64,000 nt of DNA from assembly GCF_000621845.1 (NCBI RefSeq), contig NZ_KK211354.1, positions 210,733 through 274,732 of the forward strand. The letters are read 5' to 3'. The position numbers and the translations under genes were made by a program. How positions within the stretch are numbered: the stretch's first letter is position 1; each line of letters begins with the position of its first letter. The DNA comes from Ruminococcus flavefaciens MA2007. Its GTDB lineage: Bacteria > Bacillota > Clostridia > Oscillospirales > Ruminococcaceae. Positions 25,469-34,707 of the stretch are shown piece after piece. The notes below the pieces were generated by a model. That model worked only from the letters and a program-made list of their open reading frames with translations. It did no database searches and had not been told where the DNA came from.

Positions 25469-28012
25469 TCAGGTGTTCAAGCCTTGTATTACAGTCTTTC
25501 TGAGCTCTACCATGTCGAATATATCAGCTGTGCCGTCAATGTTCAAATCAGCCTGCACGGCTTGTTCCTGTGACATTATTTCCTTGCCGAGGATATGCTT
25601 TTGCAGTATAACAAGGTCTGCGACGTTTATAGAGCCGTCCTTATTGATATCGCCCAGACTATAGCTTACGGGCGGTTCAACAGTACTTTTGCCCACAGCC
25701 ATAACTATATAATTAACGCACTTATATGTCTGTCCGTTGCTGCCGAGGGATATCTTATCGCCTGCCTTTACGTCTTTTTTGTACATCATAAAGCTAACGT
25801 CGTTATCAGACGTGCAAAGCGTCCTCATCAGCGTATAATCGCTGAGCCAGTCGGGAACATTCTCCACACGGCTGTCCAGTCCCACATACAGGGACATATC
25901 GCTGCCAGCCTCAAATGTTGCCGCTTCGCCTGTTGTGCCCTTTGCGTCACATGAGGTTAGAAGCTGCTCTGCGCCTTCGAGCTGGAGCTCTGAGAATTTG
26001 AAAGTTCTGTCACCGAATACAGGTGAGCCTACAGCCGCAGTTGATATCTGCCAGAAATCGGGATTTGCCTGTGAAGTGACCTGAACGTTTTTGAAGAGCT
26101 TGCCGCTGAGGGGGACAGCGTCCCTGCCGAATACGAAGCTGTCCAGATTTACAATGTAGCCGTCGCCGCCCGTAAACTTTATATACAGGTCGTGAGTTCC
26201 CGTAAGCTTTGATATGCCTGCTTCTATCTCCTCAAATGTATCGAGGCTGCCGTTGCCTGCATAGCTTACCTTTGCCGCAGGAGAGCCGCTCATGCTGTCG
26301 AGATACAGCTCCATAACAGTTGGATTTCCTGCAATCTTAGCACTGAAGCTTTGAGCGCCGCTGCCGAAGTTTATTTGTTCGTACTTTACCCAGCTTCCGT
26401 TTTGGATATGGTCTATAACGCCGACGCCTGTTCCCTCCGTAGTCTCTATGCCGTTCTGATCGCTGAAATGCTCTGCTTCGATAGTCTCAAAGGCAGAAAC
26501 TGTCGTTACAGGAGTGAAATTTCCGCCTGTAGGGGAGAGCTTCACAACGCCCTGTGGGAATGAATCCACGGTAAGGTCGTTTATGTAGTACTCGATGTTC
26601 ATGTAGCCCTGACCGCAGTAGTCTCCTGCGTAGTCATCGGGATCGTTGGGATCAAGACCTCGTGCAAGCTCCCAGCTGTCGTCCATGCCGTCGTTGTCAG
26701 CGTCGGTTATCTCCTTTTTTGTAACAGGTGAGGGATAGCTGTAGGTCACGCCGCACTTGATATTGTACTTGCTGAGGTTGGCTTCTGAGCCGTCAAATGC
26801 TGCAGTACCGCTGCACTGTCCCGTGCCGTTCTTTGTATCGCTTGCGCACTGCTTGTCGATAGCTGTACGCTTATCGGGAGAGATACCGTTGCCTGCGAAG
26901 CTGATTACATGGTCGTAGGCAGCCGCCGCACTCTCGGCAGTATTTGCAGTGGACACATTCTCGCCGTTGATATTGATAGGGAATGAGGTGCCGCTGTACA
27001 GGTTGTTCTTGGATATGCCGATACCGTCCTTGACGGTGACTCCCGACCAGTTATCACCTGTAACGCTGTGGAATGAGCCGTCCTTGTTGATAAGGCGGTT
27101 TCCTGCGCAGTATACCTTGAAATTCTCGGGCTTGGTAGTGCTGTCCACATACATATAGTGATAGCCGCCTGTGGTGGAGTTGCCTGCTTTCAGGGTATTA
27201 TTGACGTAATTCAGGTGACCTATGGTGCCGTATGCGGTCTGATAGCCCCAGTCGTAGATGATATTGTTGGTGAAGTCCGCCGTGTACTGGTCAGGCACCT
27301 TGCCGCGGAAGTTTCTGGAAACGTTATGGATAATGAGGTTATGGTCAAAGGTCAGGTCGCCCTTGCCCATCATTATTCCGAATCCGTGGAGTCCCTTTTT
27401 GTGACCGCCCCATGAGTCCGCAGGACCTATGACGGAGTATTGCACGGTATAGTTGGTGTTATTGGAGTAAAGTCCCCATTGCTCGTCTGTTGTCCAGCCC
27501 ATGGAGCAGTGGTCGATTATTGAGTTTGAACCCTTTGCGCCGCCCCATGCGTCGTTGCCTGAGTCCGTGGAAGCATATGGACCTGGACGGGAGCTGATGT
27601 AACGGCAGATGATATTGTCTCCCGACATACCCATTTTGTAGTTTTTCAGCGTGATGCCCGAGCCTCCCGGAGCAGTCTGACCTGCCACGGTGACATTGCC
27701 TGAGCAAAGGATATTGCCCTTTAATTCGATAGTTCCGCTTACGTCAAAAACGACGATACGTCCCGATTTGCTTACGGCGTCGCGGAATGAGCCCTCGCCG
27801 CTGTCATTAAGGTTTGTAACGTGGTATACCTCGCCGCCGCGTCCGCCTGTAGCGTATTTGCCGCCGCCTACAGCTCCGGGGAATGCGAGGATACTGCCTG
27901 CCGCCGTAGCCGTCACAGCAGGACTGCCTATGGGAGCAATGCCCGAAGCTCCCGAGAAAACGGTGAGAATGCTGACGGCAAGAGCCGCCGCTCTTTTGAA
28001 TTGTCTGTTCAT
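25469..28012 (-). CDS. Secreted dockerin-bearing pectate lyase
   Basis: An 847-residue secreted enzyme that cleaves pectic polysaccharide. Signal peptide to about residue 38; pectate lyase beta-helix (about 40-370; GGRGGEVYHVTNLNDSGEGS, GSNSIIDHCSMGW, FDHNLIIHNVSRNFRGK); a calcium-type spacer (DADNDGMDDSWELARGLDP); a CBM6/35-like module (about 515-640; IEAEHF, GSWVKYEQINFG); an extra beta-rich module; and a C-terminal type I dockerin (GDINKDGSINVADL, ADLNIDGTADIFDM). The dockerin implies attachment to a cellulosome. The start at 28012 has GGAGG 8 bases upstream. Monocistronic. Confidence 0.92.
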   Translation of the reverse strand: MNRQFKRAAALAVSILTVFSGASGIAPIGSPAVTATAAGSILAFPGAVGGGKYATGGRGGEVYHVTNLNDSGEGSFRDAVSKSGRIVVFDVSGTIELKGNILCSGNVTVAGQTAPGGSGITLKNYKMGMSGDNIICRYISSRPGPYASTDSGNDAWGGAKGSNSIIDHCSMGWTTDEQWGLYSNNTNYTVQYSVIGPADSWGGHKKGLHGFGIMMGKGDLTFDHNLIIHNVSRNFRGKVPDQYTADFTNNIIYDWGYQTAYGTIGHLNYVNNTLKAGNSTTGGYHYMYVDSTTKPENFKVYCAGNRLINKDGSFHSVTGDNWSGVTVKDGIGISKNNLYSGTSFPININGENVSTANTAESAAAAYDHVISFAGNGISPDKRTAIDKQCASDTKNGTGQCSGTAAFDGSEANLSKYNIKCGVTYSYPSPVTKKEITDADNDGMDDSWELARGLDPNDPDDYAGDYCGQGYMNIEYYINDLTVDSFPQGVVKLSPTGGNFTPVTTVSAFETIEAEHFSDQNGIETTEGTGVGVIDHIQNGSWVKYEQINFGSGAQSFSAKIAGNPTVMELYLDSMSGSPAAKVSYAGNGSLDTFEEIEAGISKLTGTHDLYIKFTGGDGYIVNLDSFVFGRDAVPLSGKLFKNVQVTSQANPDFWQISTAAVGSPVFGDRTFKFSELQLEGAEQLLTSCDAKGTTGEAATFEAGSDMSLYVGLDSRVENVPDWLSDYTLMRTLCTSDNDVSFMMYKKDVKAGDKISLGSNGQTYKCVNYIVMAVGKSTVEPPVSYSLGDINKDGSINVADLVILQKHILGKEIMSQEQAVQADLNIDGTADIFDMVELRKTVIQGLNT

Positions 28013-28054
28013 TTTAATATCCTCCCAAAAAAAGCCGATATTCTCTATATTAAC

Positions 28055-28083
28055 ATTATACATGATATTTCAAGCAATTTCAA
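28055..28083 (-). promoter_or_regulatory. Promoter of the pectate lyase gene
   Basis: Minus strand: -35 TTGAAA (28083-28078), 17-bp spacer, -10 TATAAT (28060-28055). Confidence 0.8.
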
Positions 28084-28199
28084 TGAAATATAGTACTTTT
28101 TAACTGCTTTTCGTGGAATATTACACCTTGTGTCCTCATTTGCATACTTGCTCTATAATAAAAACCGTGTTTTTTATAAAAACACGGTTTGTGGCTTTA

Positions 28200-29042
28200 T
28201 TATTTTTCTTCGATAAATATTCCTGTCAGCTTCGGCACGTTGAATCGGCTGGTGAACAGCTTGCATTTGCAAAGAAATTCGTAGAATATGTGTCTGCCCT
28301 GTCCTGAAAGAGATTCATAATTGCCCTGACCTTTCGCAAGTATCACGTCGGAATGGTCAAGTACATTTTTCGCTTCATCGGGCAGCATTTCGTATATTGT
28401 TCCTGCAACAGCTTCACCGTTGGAGATTATCTCGGCTTCCGCATCAAGTCCCACATATTTTGCGTCCTCAGCGGTTGCGTCATTGAGAACATTGTCGCCG
28501 CGCACCATAGCTCTGACTGTCAGATGAGGAAATCTCAATTTAAGCTGTTCAAGCATGAGCTTGTCGAGAACTATTTCTCCGCAGTTGTCACATATCAGCA
28601 GAAATGTCTTTGCATCGGTACATTCGCGGAGAAATGATTCGTAGGTTTTTCTGTCATCTTCGCGCATTTCTGTATTGCTGAACAGTGAGAGAAATTCATC
28701 GCGGTCTACGCTGTTCATAGCTCCGAAGTCTATGTAATTGCCTGCCCGTGACATCATCATCGCCTTTGCCAGCGGTTCTTCCGCGGAGTTTATCTCATGC
28801 CGCAGACTATCCTCCATAGCAAGGACAAGGTCGTTGTACTGTTTCTTGATAATACTGTAATCTGCGCCCTTACCGAAGTACCTGACGTGTACCTTATTGA
28901 AAAGGTATACCATGTATGGACTGGTATCAGTTTCTTTTCGGTTGTCAAGGAGCGCTTTTATCTCGGCAAGGTATTCGGTATTATCAGTCTTGTTTTTCTG
29001 ACGTTTATACAAGCATTCAGCGCAGCTCTGTGATATTCGCAT
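28200..29042 (-). CDS. DUF89 (ARMT1-like) family protein
   Basis: A 280-residue protein with an N-terminal CxxC (SCAECLYKRQ), a helical half, and a Rossmann-like half with the DUF89 metal residues: LLICDNCGEIVLDKLM, MVRGDNVLNDATAED and VILAKGQGNYESLSG. Family members are metal-dependent phosphatases thought to repair damaged sugar-phosphate metabolites. Substrate here is unknown. Own promoter at 29074-29102; unrelated neighbours. Confidence 0.85.
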   Translation of the reverse strand: MRISQSCAECLYKRQKNKTDNTEYLAEIKALLDNRKETDTSPYMVYLFNKVHVRYFGKGADYSIIKKQYNDLVLAMEDSLRHEINSAEEPLAKAMMMSRAGNYIDFGAMNSVDRDEFLSLFSNTEMREDDRKTYESFLRECTDAKTFLLICDNCGEIVLDKLMLEQLKLRFPHLTVRAMVRGDNVLNDATAEDAKYVGLDAEAEIISNGEAVAGTIYEMLPDEAKNVLDHSDVILAKGQGNYESLSGQGRHIFYEFLCKCKLFTSRFNVPKLTGIFIEEK

Positions 29043-29073
29043 ATTTTTCTCCTTAATTCTTTCAGATAATAAT

Positions 29074-29102
29074 ATTATATCAGATCAACACCGTCAGGTC
29101 AA
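29074..29102 (-). promoter_or_regulatory. Promoter of the DUF89 gene
   Basis: Minus strand: -35 TTGACC (29102-29097), 17-bp spacer, -10 TATAAT (29079-29074). Confidence 0.8.
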
Positions 29103-29124
29103 CCAGTGACACAGAAAAGCAGGA

Positions 29125-29160
29125 AGCCCGAAAGTGATCCGTGAGGACCTCTTTCGGGCT
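29125..29160 (-). terminator. Terminator-like hairpin after the CotH gene
   Basis: 10-bp stem AGCCCGAAAG with CTTTCGGGCT. The T-rich tail on the minus strand is interrupted, so strength is uncertain. Confidence 0.6.
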
Positions 29161-29194
29161 GTATTTAAAGTGTGATACCTGAAACGCTTGTTAA

Positions 29195-32100
29195 TTAACC
29201 TTTGATAGTGCTGCGGATTACCTCGAAGCGCTTGAGCAGGAAGTCGATAACGGAAACGCTGTTGTTACCGAACATTCCGCCGCCTCCGCCGCCGCCGTTC
29301 CAGTTGAAACCGCCGCCGAAGCCGCCTTCAAATGCCCAGCTCTGTTCAAAGTCTGCTGAACCTTCCGCTGCGTCGGGCTCATCAGAGTTGAACTGGAAGT
29401 TCCACTGATTATTGCCCTGCTGTCCGCCCCAAGGGTTCTGCTGTCCCTGCTGAGGATTCTGCTGCTGACCGCCCCATGGGTTCTGCTGTCCCTGCTGTGG
29501 GTTCTGCTGCTGACCGCCCCATGGGTTCTGCTGTCCCTGCTGTGGATTCTGCTGCTGACCGCCCCAAGGATTCTGCTGACCGCCGCCTACCTGAAGTCCG
29601 TTTGCACTCTTGGTAGTTGATGTTACGAACTGGTCTACAGAGAATGCAAATCTTGGATCAGCCTCAACGTGAGGACGTATCAGCTGAGAATAGTTTGCAA
29701 CGTACTGCTCGATATTCTTGTAGTAATTCATTATCTCGTTTACATAGCCTACGTACAGATCGTAATACTCAGGGATCTGGAGAAGCTTTGCAAAAGGACG
29801 GTTGTCAACAGTTGCATTGTAAAGGCTTGTATTGATGTCTGAGTTTACGGAGCTTGCACCGTCCATGAATATGCCGAGGCAGAGGTTGTAGTCCCAGCCT
29901 ACGAAATAGTGCTTGCCGCCTGTGTACATGAGGTAGTAGTTATGTGCCAGTGAGCCGTTATAGCTGTCGTAGTTGCACATTACGGAGTTTACAGCGAATC
30001 CCTTGAGGAAGCTTGGAACGTCAATGATGTCCTCGATGAACTTGTAGTTTGAGGTGTTCATCTTGTTGATAGCTGATTTGAGCTCTTCAAGGTGCTGGAG
30101 CTGCTCGTCGTTGCCGAACTTGAGGTCGAGGTTGTTGACAGGCATCTTCTCGGTGAAGGTGCTGTAGCTGTCGCCTCCGCCCATGCCGCCCCACATACCG
30201 CCGCCGCCTGCCTGATTGCTTCTTTCGGTAGCCTTGTAGAGGTTGGAGTCATCGTCGATAGCATAGCGCTCAGCAAGTGTAGTGCCGGGCTGCTCAAGAG
30301 CATAGTAGAAGCTGTAGAGCTTGCCGTTTAAGTACATATCAGAGTAGCTGCTCTTGGGAGCTACACCGTCTATAGTGTACATTGCGTCGTAACAGATAAG
30401 GTCTCTCATGCATGAAGCGTCTGAGTAGAAGTTGTTCATGCAGAATTCTGTAAGACCGTGATAGTTGTTGAGCTTTTCGTATTTATCCAGCTTGAAGCGG
30501 AAGCTGTATTTGCCGTTGTTTACCATCATACGTGAGCTGTTGCCCTTGGTTCTGATACCAACGTTCTTGATCTCCTCGCCGTCGATAACGAGATCGCAGG
30601 GATACCATTCTTCCTTCTGAGCAGCTGCCATAAATGCGTTCCAGTCGCTTTCGGACATCTTGACATCTATCTTATGTACCTGACTAAGGTCGAAGAAGCT
30701 GCTGTAGAGCTGTTCCTCGTTCTCCATGTCGTTGTTTACGTCCTTGTATGCAGCAGGCTTGCCGCCCTTGAATGTGCTGCCTGAGCTGTGCTTCTGCTTG
30801 ATACCGCCTGCGAAGAGCTTATAATCGCCGCTGCCTATCTCAGGAGAAGAAACTATAGCGTACTTATACTTCTTGGCTGTATTCTGGTCGAAGAGCACCT
30901 TGTTTGAGGAATCGGTAAGAGTGATAGGATTGTTCTTTGACCACTCCTTAGCGAAGTCTATCACAAGAGTGTTCTGTTCTGTAGATGTAAGGTTCTCGCA
31001 CTGGTTGTCTGTAGCTGTAGCGAGGAGCTCGCCGCCTGTGATACCGATAGTGCCTGCGCTTGTGAGTCCCTTGTCGCCGAATGCAGCGATCTTGCCGCCT
31101 GAGATATTGATAGTTGTCTCAGCCTGTATAGCGTCATTGCCGCACTTGATATTTACTTCGCCGCCCTCGATATCTACATTGCCCTTTGATGACTTGAGAC
31201 CGTCACCCTGAGACTTGATATTGAGCTGACCGCCCTTTACGAGAACAGAGGTCTTGCCCTTTACAGCGTCGTTAGCCTCGGTCTCGTTGAGAGTGTCGAT
31301 ATTTGTAGTACCGCCTGTGAACTTGATATCGTTGTTGCAGACGATAGCGGGCTGAACGTTTGCGGTGATATTGAGGACACCTGTGCCTGCGTCGCCGCCC
31401 TTGATTGTGAGGTCGTCCTTGGCTTCGATAACAGCGTTTGTCTGATCGTCGCCGCCGTAAGGTGAAGTACCGTCGGAAACTGTATTCTCTGTGCCGTCAG
31501 CAAGAGTGATAGATGTCTTGTCTGCGTTCTTGATAAGAACAGCAGGAGCGTTCTTGCCTGTGATGTTCACGCCGTTGAATACAAGCTTTACCGTATCGGG
31601 ATCAGCCTTGTCGTCGGGAACTTCAACGTATATCTGTCCGTCATTGAGAGTACCGTCGATAGTGTAATTACCTGAATGAGAGATAGTTACCTTAGAGCCG
31701 TTAGCCTCGGCGTACTTGCCCTCTACCTGAATAGAAGAGCCCTTGAGGTGTATCTTGGTATCTACGTCCTCCTTGGGGAGAGTTGTAACTGTCTCCTTTG
31801 GAGCTGTTGTAGTAGCTGTAGTAGTTGTCTGTGTTTCGGTAACAGTGGTAGTTGTGGTGCTGCTCTGTACATTGCTGCTGTAGCTCTCGGGAAGCTCACT
31901 TATCATGCCGAGGAGATAGCGCTGTACGGAGAGAGCGTCGTTTGAGGTAAGACCGTTGCCGCGCTCTGAAACGTCGGCTAATTCTGCGCCCTCAGCGGTG
32001 AGGCGCTTTTCGCTTGTGCCTGTAGTGCCGTACTTTGAAGGATTAGCCAGAGACTGCATAATGAGCACGCAGTCGGACATATCCACAGTGCCGTCAAGAT

Positions 32101-32209
32101 TGGCGTCGCCGTACAGCTTGTCAGCAGCCGAGCCGCTGAGCGTTACCGCCGCAGCCGAGCCGACGATACAGGCAGAAAGTATGCCTGCAATTAAGCTTTT
32201 CTTCTTCAT
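29195..32209 (-). CDS. Secreted dockerin CotH-family protein with glycan-binding domain
   Basis: A 1004-residue secreted protein: signal peptide (1-28); dockerin-like region (about 33-102) whose first calcium repeat is good (GDANLDGTVDMSD) and second degenerate; Thr-rich linker; a DUF4353-like carbohydrate-binding beta-helix (about 145-440, GQIYVEVPDDKADPDTVKLV, IEGGEVNIKCGNDAIQAE); a CotH kinase-like domain (about 495-850, VGIRTKGNSSRM, YHGLTEFCMNN, YYALEQPG, FVGWDYN); a 15-residue repeat NPWGGQQQNPQQGQQ (29418-29580); and a Gly-rich tail. CotH proteins can be protein kinases; cellulosomal ones are of unclear role. The start has GGAGG 7 bases before it. Confidence 0.88.
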   Translation of the reverse strand: MKKKSLIAGILSACIVGSAAAVTLSGSAADKLYGDANLDGTVDMSDCVLIMQSLANPSKYGTTGTSEKRLTAEGAELADVSERGNGLTSNDALSVQRYLLGMISELPESYSSNVQSSTTTTTVTETQTTTTATTTAPKETVTTLPKEDVDTKIHLKGSSIQVEGKYAEANGSKVTISHSGNYTIDGTLNDGQIYVEVPDDKADPDTVKLVFNGVNITGKNAPAVLIKNADKTSITLADGTENTVSDGTSPYGGDDQTNAVIEAKDDLTIKGGDAGTGVLNITANVQPAIVCNNDIKFTGGTTNIDTLNETEANDAVKGKTSVLVKGGQLNIKSQGDGLKSSKGNVDIEGGEVNIKCGNDAIQAETTINISGGKIAAFGDKGLTSAGTIGITGGELLATATDNQCENLTSTEQNTLVIDFAKEWSKNNPITLTDSSNKVLFDQNTAKKYKYAIVSSPEIGSGDYKLFAGGIKQKHSSGSTFKGGKPAAYKDVNNDMENEEQLYSSFFDLSQVHKIDVKMSESDWNAFMAAAQKEEWYPCDLVIDGEEIKNVGIRTKGNSSRMMVNNGKYSFRFKLDKYEKLNNYHGLTEFCMNNFYSDASCMRDLICYDAMYTIDGVAPKSSYSDMYLNGKLYSFYYALEQPGTTLAERYAIDDDSNLYKATERSNQAGGGGMWGGMGGGDSYSTFTEKMPVNNLDLKFGNDEQLQHLEELKSAINKMNTSNYKFIEDIIDVPSFLKGFAVNSVMCNYDSYNGSLAHNYYLMYTGGKHYFVGWDYNLCLGIFMDGASSVNSDINTSLYNATVDNRPFAKLLQIPEYYDLYVGYVNEIMNYYKNIEQYVANYSQLIRPHVEADPRFAFSVDQFVTSTTKSANGLQVGGGQQNPWGGQQQNPQQGQQNPWGGQQQNPQQGQQNPWGGQQQNPQQGQQNPWGGQQGNNQWNFQFNSDEPDAAEGSADFEQSWAFEGGFGGGFNWNGGGGGGGMFGNNSVSVIDFLLKRFEVIRSTIKG
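29418..29580 (-). repeat. 45-bp tandem repeat inside the CotH gene
   Basis: About three and a half in-frame copies of a 45-bp unit encode NPWGGQQQNPQQGQQ. Copies are nearly identical, so the number may vary between strains. Confidence 0.9.
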
Positions 32210-32404
32210 TTTAATTCCTCCTAAAAAATAATATCATGAAGTCGGTGTTAATTCGGCGTTAATATATGATTACATAATAATGAATAAATCTTAAAATAAT
32301 CTTAAACTTACCTTAAAAGAGCTGTTTTTTACAGCATTATGTTCAGAAAAAACGTAAAAAGGTGTATTTGCTCTATACAATATAGCTGTTGATTAAAAAT
32401 ATAA

Positions 32405-32428
32405 GCGCAGCAGAGCAAGCTGCTGCGC
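32405..32428 (-). terminator. Terminator of the EAL gene at 32447
   Basis: 9-bp stem GCGCAGCAG with CTGCTGCGC, 6-base loop. The minus strand continues with TTATATTTTT. Confidence 0.75.
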
Positions 32429-32446
32429 AGATTTAGTAATAATTAT

Positions 32447-34129
32447 TTAAGTACAATCGAATAACTCGGGGTGGGTATTGAGCAGAAGCTCCGCCGCTTT
32501 ATGTGCCTGTTCGGACATAGCTTCTATGGAGAAGATGTAAACGTCGCTTGGTCCCATGAAGACCTTGATGACTTTGGTGTCCATCATCTTGTATTCGCCG
32601 TTCTGAGTCCTGTATTGGAATGGCAGCTGGAAGTACCTGTGATTGATCTTGTTCATGCGCTCGCGGATAGTAGAGGGCTCCATGAATTGCAGGAATCTCT
32701 CCCTGTCGCATTCTGCCACCTCGTTTTCGGCAAAGCGTCTGATAGCTTCGTCAAGCGGGAGCTGGGTGTATTCCTCACTGAAGCCGAACTTTGAATACAG
32801 TCTTGTAATAACGGTGTTTTTCACGGGATCAATGACAGAGATATGGTCATAGGTGTCTATCAGCATTCTGCTGTATTTTTCAAAGAGGTCGTTGGTAGAC
32901 TTGTCCACATCGCCGCCGTAGGTCTGTATGCTTGCGGCGAGCATGGCTTTGCCGTCGGTCTCGGCGATACATTTAGTATAGTACGTAAAGTACACGCCGT
33001 TGATGAGGTGATCCTCCTTGACTATCTCGCCTGTCTTGATAGAGAAGTCCACCTGCTCGATCATATCGGGGTAGTAGCCCCTGTCCATTTCGTTGATAGT
33101 TTTTATCAGTTCGTCCACGGTGCTGAAGCCTATACGCTGTAAGCCCTTCTCGTAAGCCTCGTTCTTATAAAGGAGCTCGACCTGTTCGCCGCGCTGCTCG
33201 ATAAGTGCGAGTGCTGTGGAATTTTCGCGGATAAAGCCGTAATCGCCGCTTTCTATCTGCTCGTTGGTGAGATCGTTCAGCGGATCGGGGCTGAGGAAGT
33301 TTATCTGACCTACTGCGTTCCAGTAGTGATTCTCCGCAGGATCCTCGACTTCCAGCTTTGACTCGGAGATATACTTTATATAAAGGTCGCCGTCCATAGG
33401 CTTTGAGTAGTAGAAGCCCTGCAGCATTTCGCAGCCGATATTTCGGAGGAAAGTCATCTGCTCCTTTGTCTCTACGCCCTCAGCAAGAGTGTGCATACCT
33501 ATCGCCTTAGCCATATTCATGACCGAAGCCAGTATCTTCTTGGAGCGTATACCGATATCGCTGAGGAATCGCATATCTATTTTCAGAACGTCGAAGCTGT
33601 AGTCCTTGAGCACGTTCAGCGAGGAGTATCCGCTGCCGAAATCGTCCATGAAGATAGCGAAGCCCGCGTCGTGGAAACTGTCAAAGATACGGCGGAAATA
33701 TGCGGTATTATCAAGCATTACGCTCTCGGTTATCTCGATGTGTATAGCCGTGGACGGCACATCGTACTTTGCGAGAGTCTTTGAAATGGCGTCCAGCATA
33801 TCTATTTCGTCAAAGTCAAGACGGGACAGATTAATGGAGAACGGGTGCAGAGGAAGTCCGCGCTTTTTCATTTCATTATAGGTAACGCAGATATTATCAA
33901 GAATAGCCAGATCCAGCTTATGGATAAGGTGGTATTTCTCCAGTACATTAATAAAAAGGAAAGGGGAGAGGAGCCCCACAACGGGATCCTGCCAGCGGGC
34001 GAGAGCCTCGACGCTGCAAATCCTTTCGGTAAGAGTACGGATAACGGGCTGATAATAAGCCTTTACGAAGCCTTGGTCCAGTGCGGTTTCAAAGTTATTT
34101 ACGATATATTGTTCGTCGATATGCTGCAT
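32447..34129 (-). CDS. EAL-domain c-di-GMP phosphodiesterase with C-terminal sensory part
   Basis: A 560-residue soluble protein. Residues 10-255 are an EAL domain with all key residues: E in VEALARW, N in SINLSR, E in EITES, DD in MDDFGSGYS, K in VLKIDM, E in AEGVET, Q in LQGFYYSKP. The C-terminal 300 residues look like two PAS-type or similar sensory modules (LIEQRGEQVELLYKNEAYEK; ISVIDPVKNTVITRLY). The order EAL first, sensor after, is unusual. The start at 34129 has GGAG 7 bases upstream. It lies next to the exported-protein locus at 34.7-50.7 kb. Confidence 0.88.
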   Translation of the reverse strand: MQHIDEQYIVNNFETALDQGFVKAYYQPVIRTLTERICSVEALARWQDPVVGLLSPFLFINVLEKYHLIHKLDLAILDNICVTYNEMKKRGLPLHPFSINLSRLDFDEIDMLDAISKTLAKYDVPSTAIHIEITESVMLDNTAYFRRIFDSFHDAGFAIFMDDFGSGYSSLNVLKDYSFDVLKIDMRFLSDIGIRSKKILASVMNMAKAIGMHTLAEGVETKEQMTFLRNIGCEMLQGFYYSKPMDGDLYIKYISESKLEVEDPAENHYWNAVGQINFLSPDPLNDLTNEQIESGDYGFIRENSTALALIEQRGEQVELLYKNEAYEKGLQRIGFSTVDELIKTINEMDRGYYPDMIEQVDFSIKTGEIVKEDHLINGVYFTYYTKCIAETDGKAMLAASIQTYGGDVDKSTNDLFEKYSRMLIDTYDHISVIDPVKNTVITRLYSKFGFSEEYTQLPLDEAIRRFAENEVAECDRERFLQFMEPSTIRERMNKINHRYFQLPFQYRTQNGEYKMMDTKVIKVFMGPSDVYIFSIEAMSEQAHKAAELLLNTHPELFDCT

Positions 34130-34186
34130 AATCATTCTCCTTTGCTATGAGATGACGAAATATAGCAAAACGTATTTCGATAATTT

Positions 34187-34215
34187 ATTATAACATATGA
34201 TACAGAAAAAATCAA
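34187..34215 (-). promoter_or_regulatory. Promoter of the EAL gene at 32447
   Basis: Minus strand: -35 TTGATT (34215-34210), 17-bp spacer, -10 TATAAT (34192-34187). Confidence 0.72.
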
Positions 34216-34270
34216 TATTTTAGACAAAATTTATGAATTATTCATTTTTGGACGACGTCACATTATATAT

Positions 34271-34371
34271 GTAGGGGCGAACATTGTTCGCCCGTGAAAA
34301 ACATAAATATGCGGTTGCATTTGGAAAATACAGGTGTATTTGTGAAACGGGCGCACACTGTGCGCCCCTAC
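34271..34371. repeat. REP-like palindromic element (GTAGGGGCG family)
   Basis: A 101-bp block bounded by GTAGGGGCG and CGCCCCTAC, with inner hairpins GGGCGAACATTGTTCGCCC and GGGCGCACACTGTGCGCCC. No ORF. Relatives lie at 59396, 60896 and 63096. The rest of 34372-34576 shows nothing recognisable. Confidence 0.8.
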
Positions 34372-34576
34372 AATTGGGACATTAAAATCATGATAAAATA
34401 CGAAACGTATAGAAAAATCGAATTAATACAAAAATATGGCAATTACTGTTTGTGAAAGGAAATATTCGTTTATACAAGATGTAATTGCTGCGTTAGATAA
34501 AAGGTGCAGAAAAACTACTTTTCATTGTGAAAATTGCTGAATTATATGGAAAATTATGAATTTTTCAAAAAATCCG

Positions 34577-34605
34577 TTGACAAATAGTAGAAATTAAGCT
34601 ATAAT
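34577..34605 (+). promoter_or_regulatory. Promoter of the first SipW-like exported protein gene
   Basis: -35 TTGACA (34577-34582), 17-bp spacer, -10 TATAAT (34600-34605). The roughly 100-base leader has a small CCGAG/CTCGG hairpin near 34662. Confidence 0.88.
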
Positions 34606-34707
34606 ATGATTGTAAACAAAAAGTATAACGCACGAGGCAAAATTAAAGAGGCAAAAGGCAGCCGAGCCTATTCTCGGTAATCTATTATGAAAGGAAAATG
34701 ACCTATG

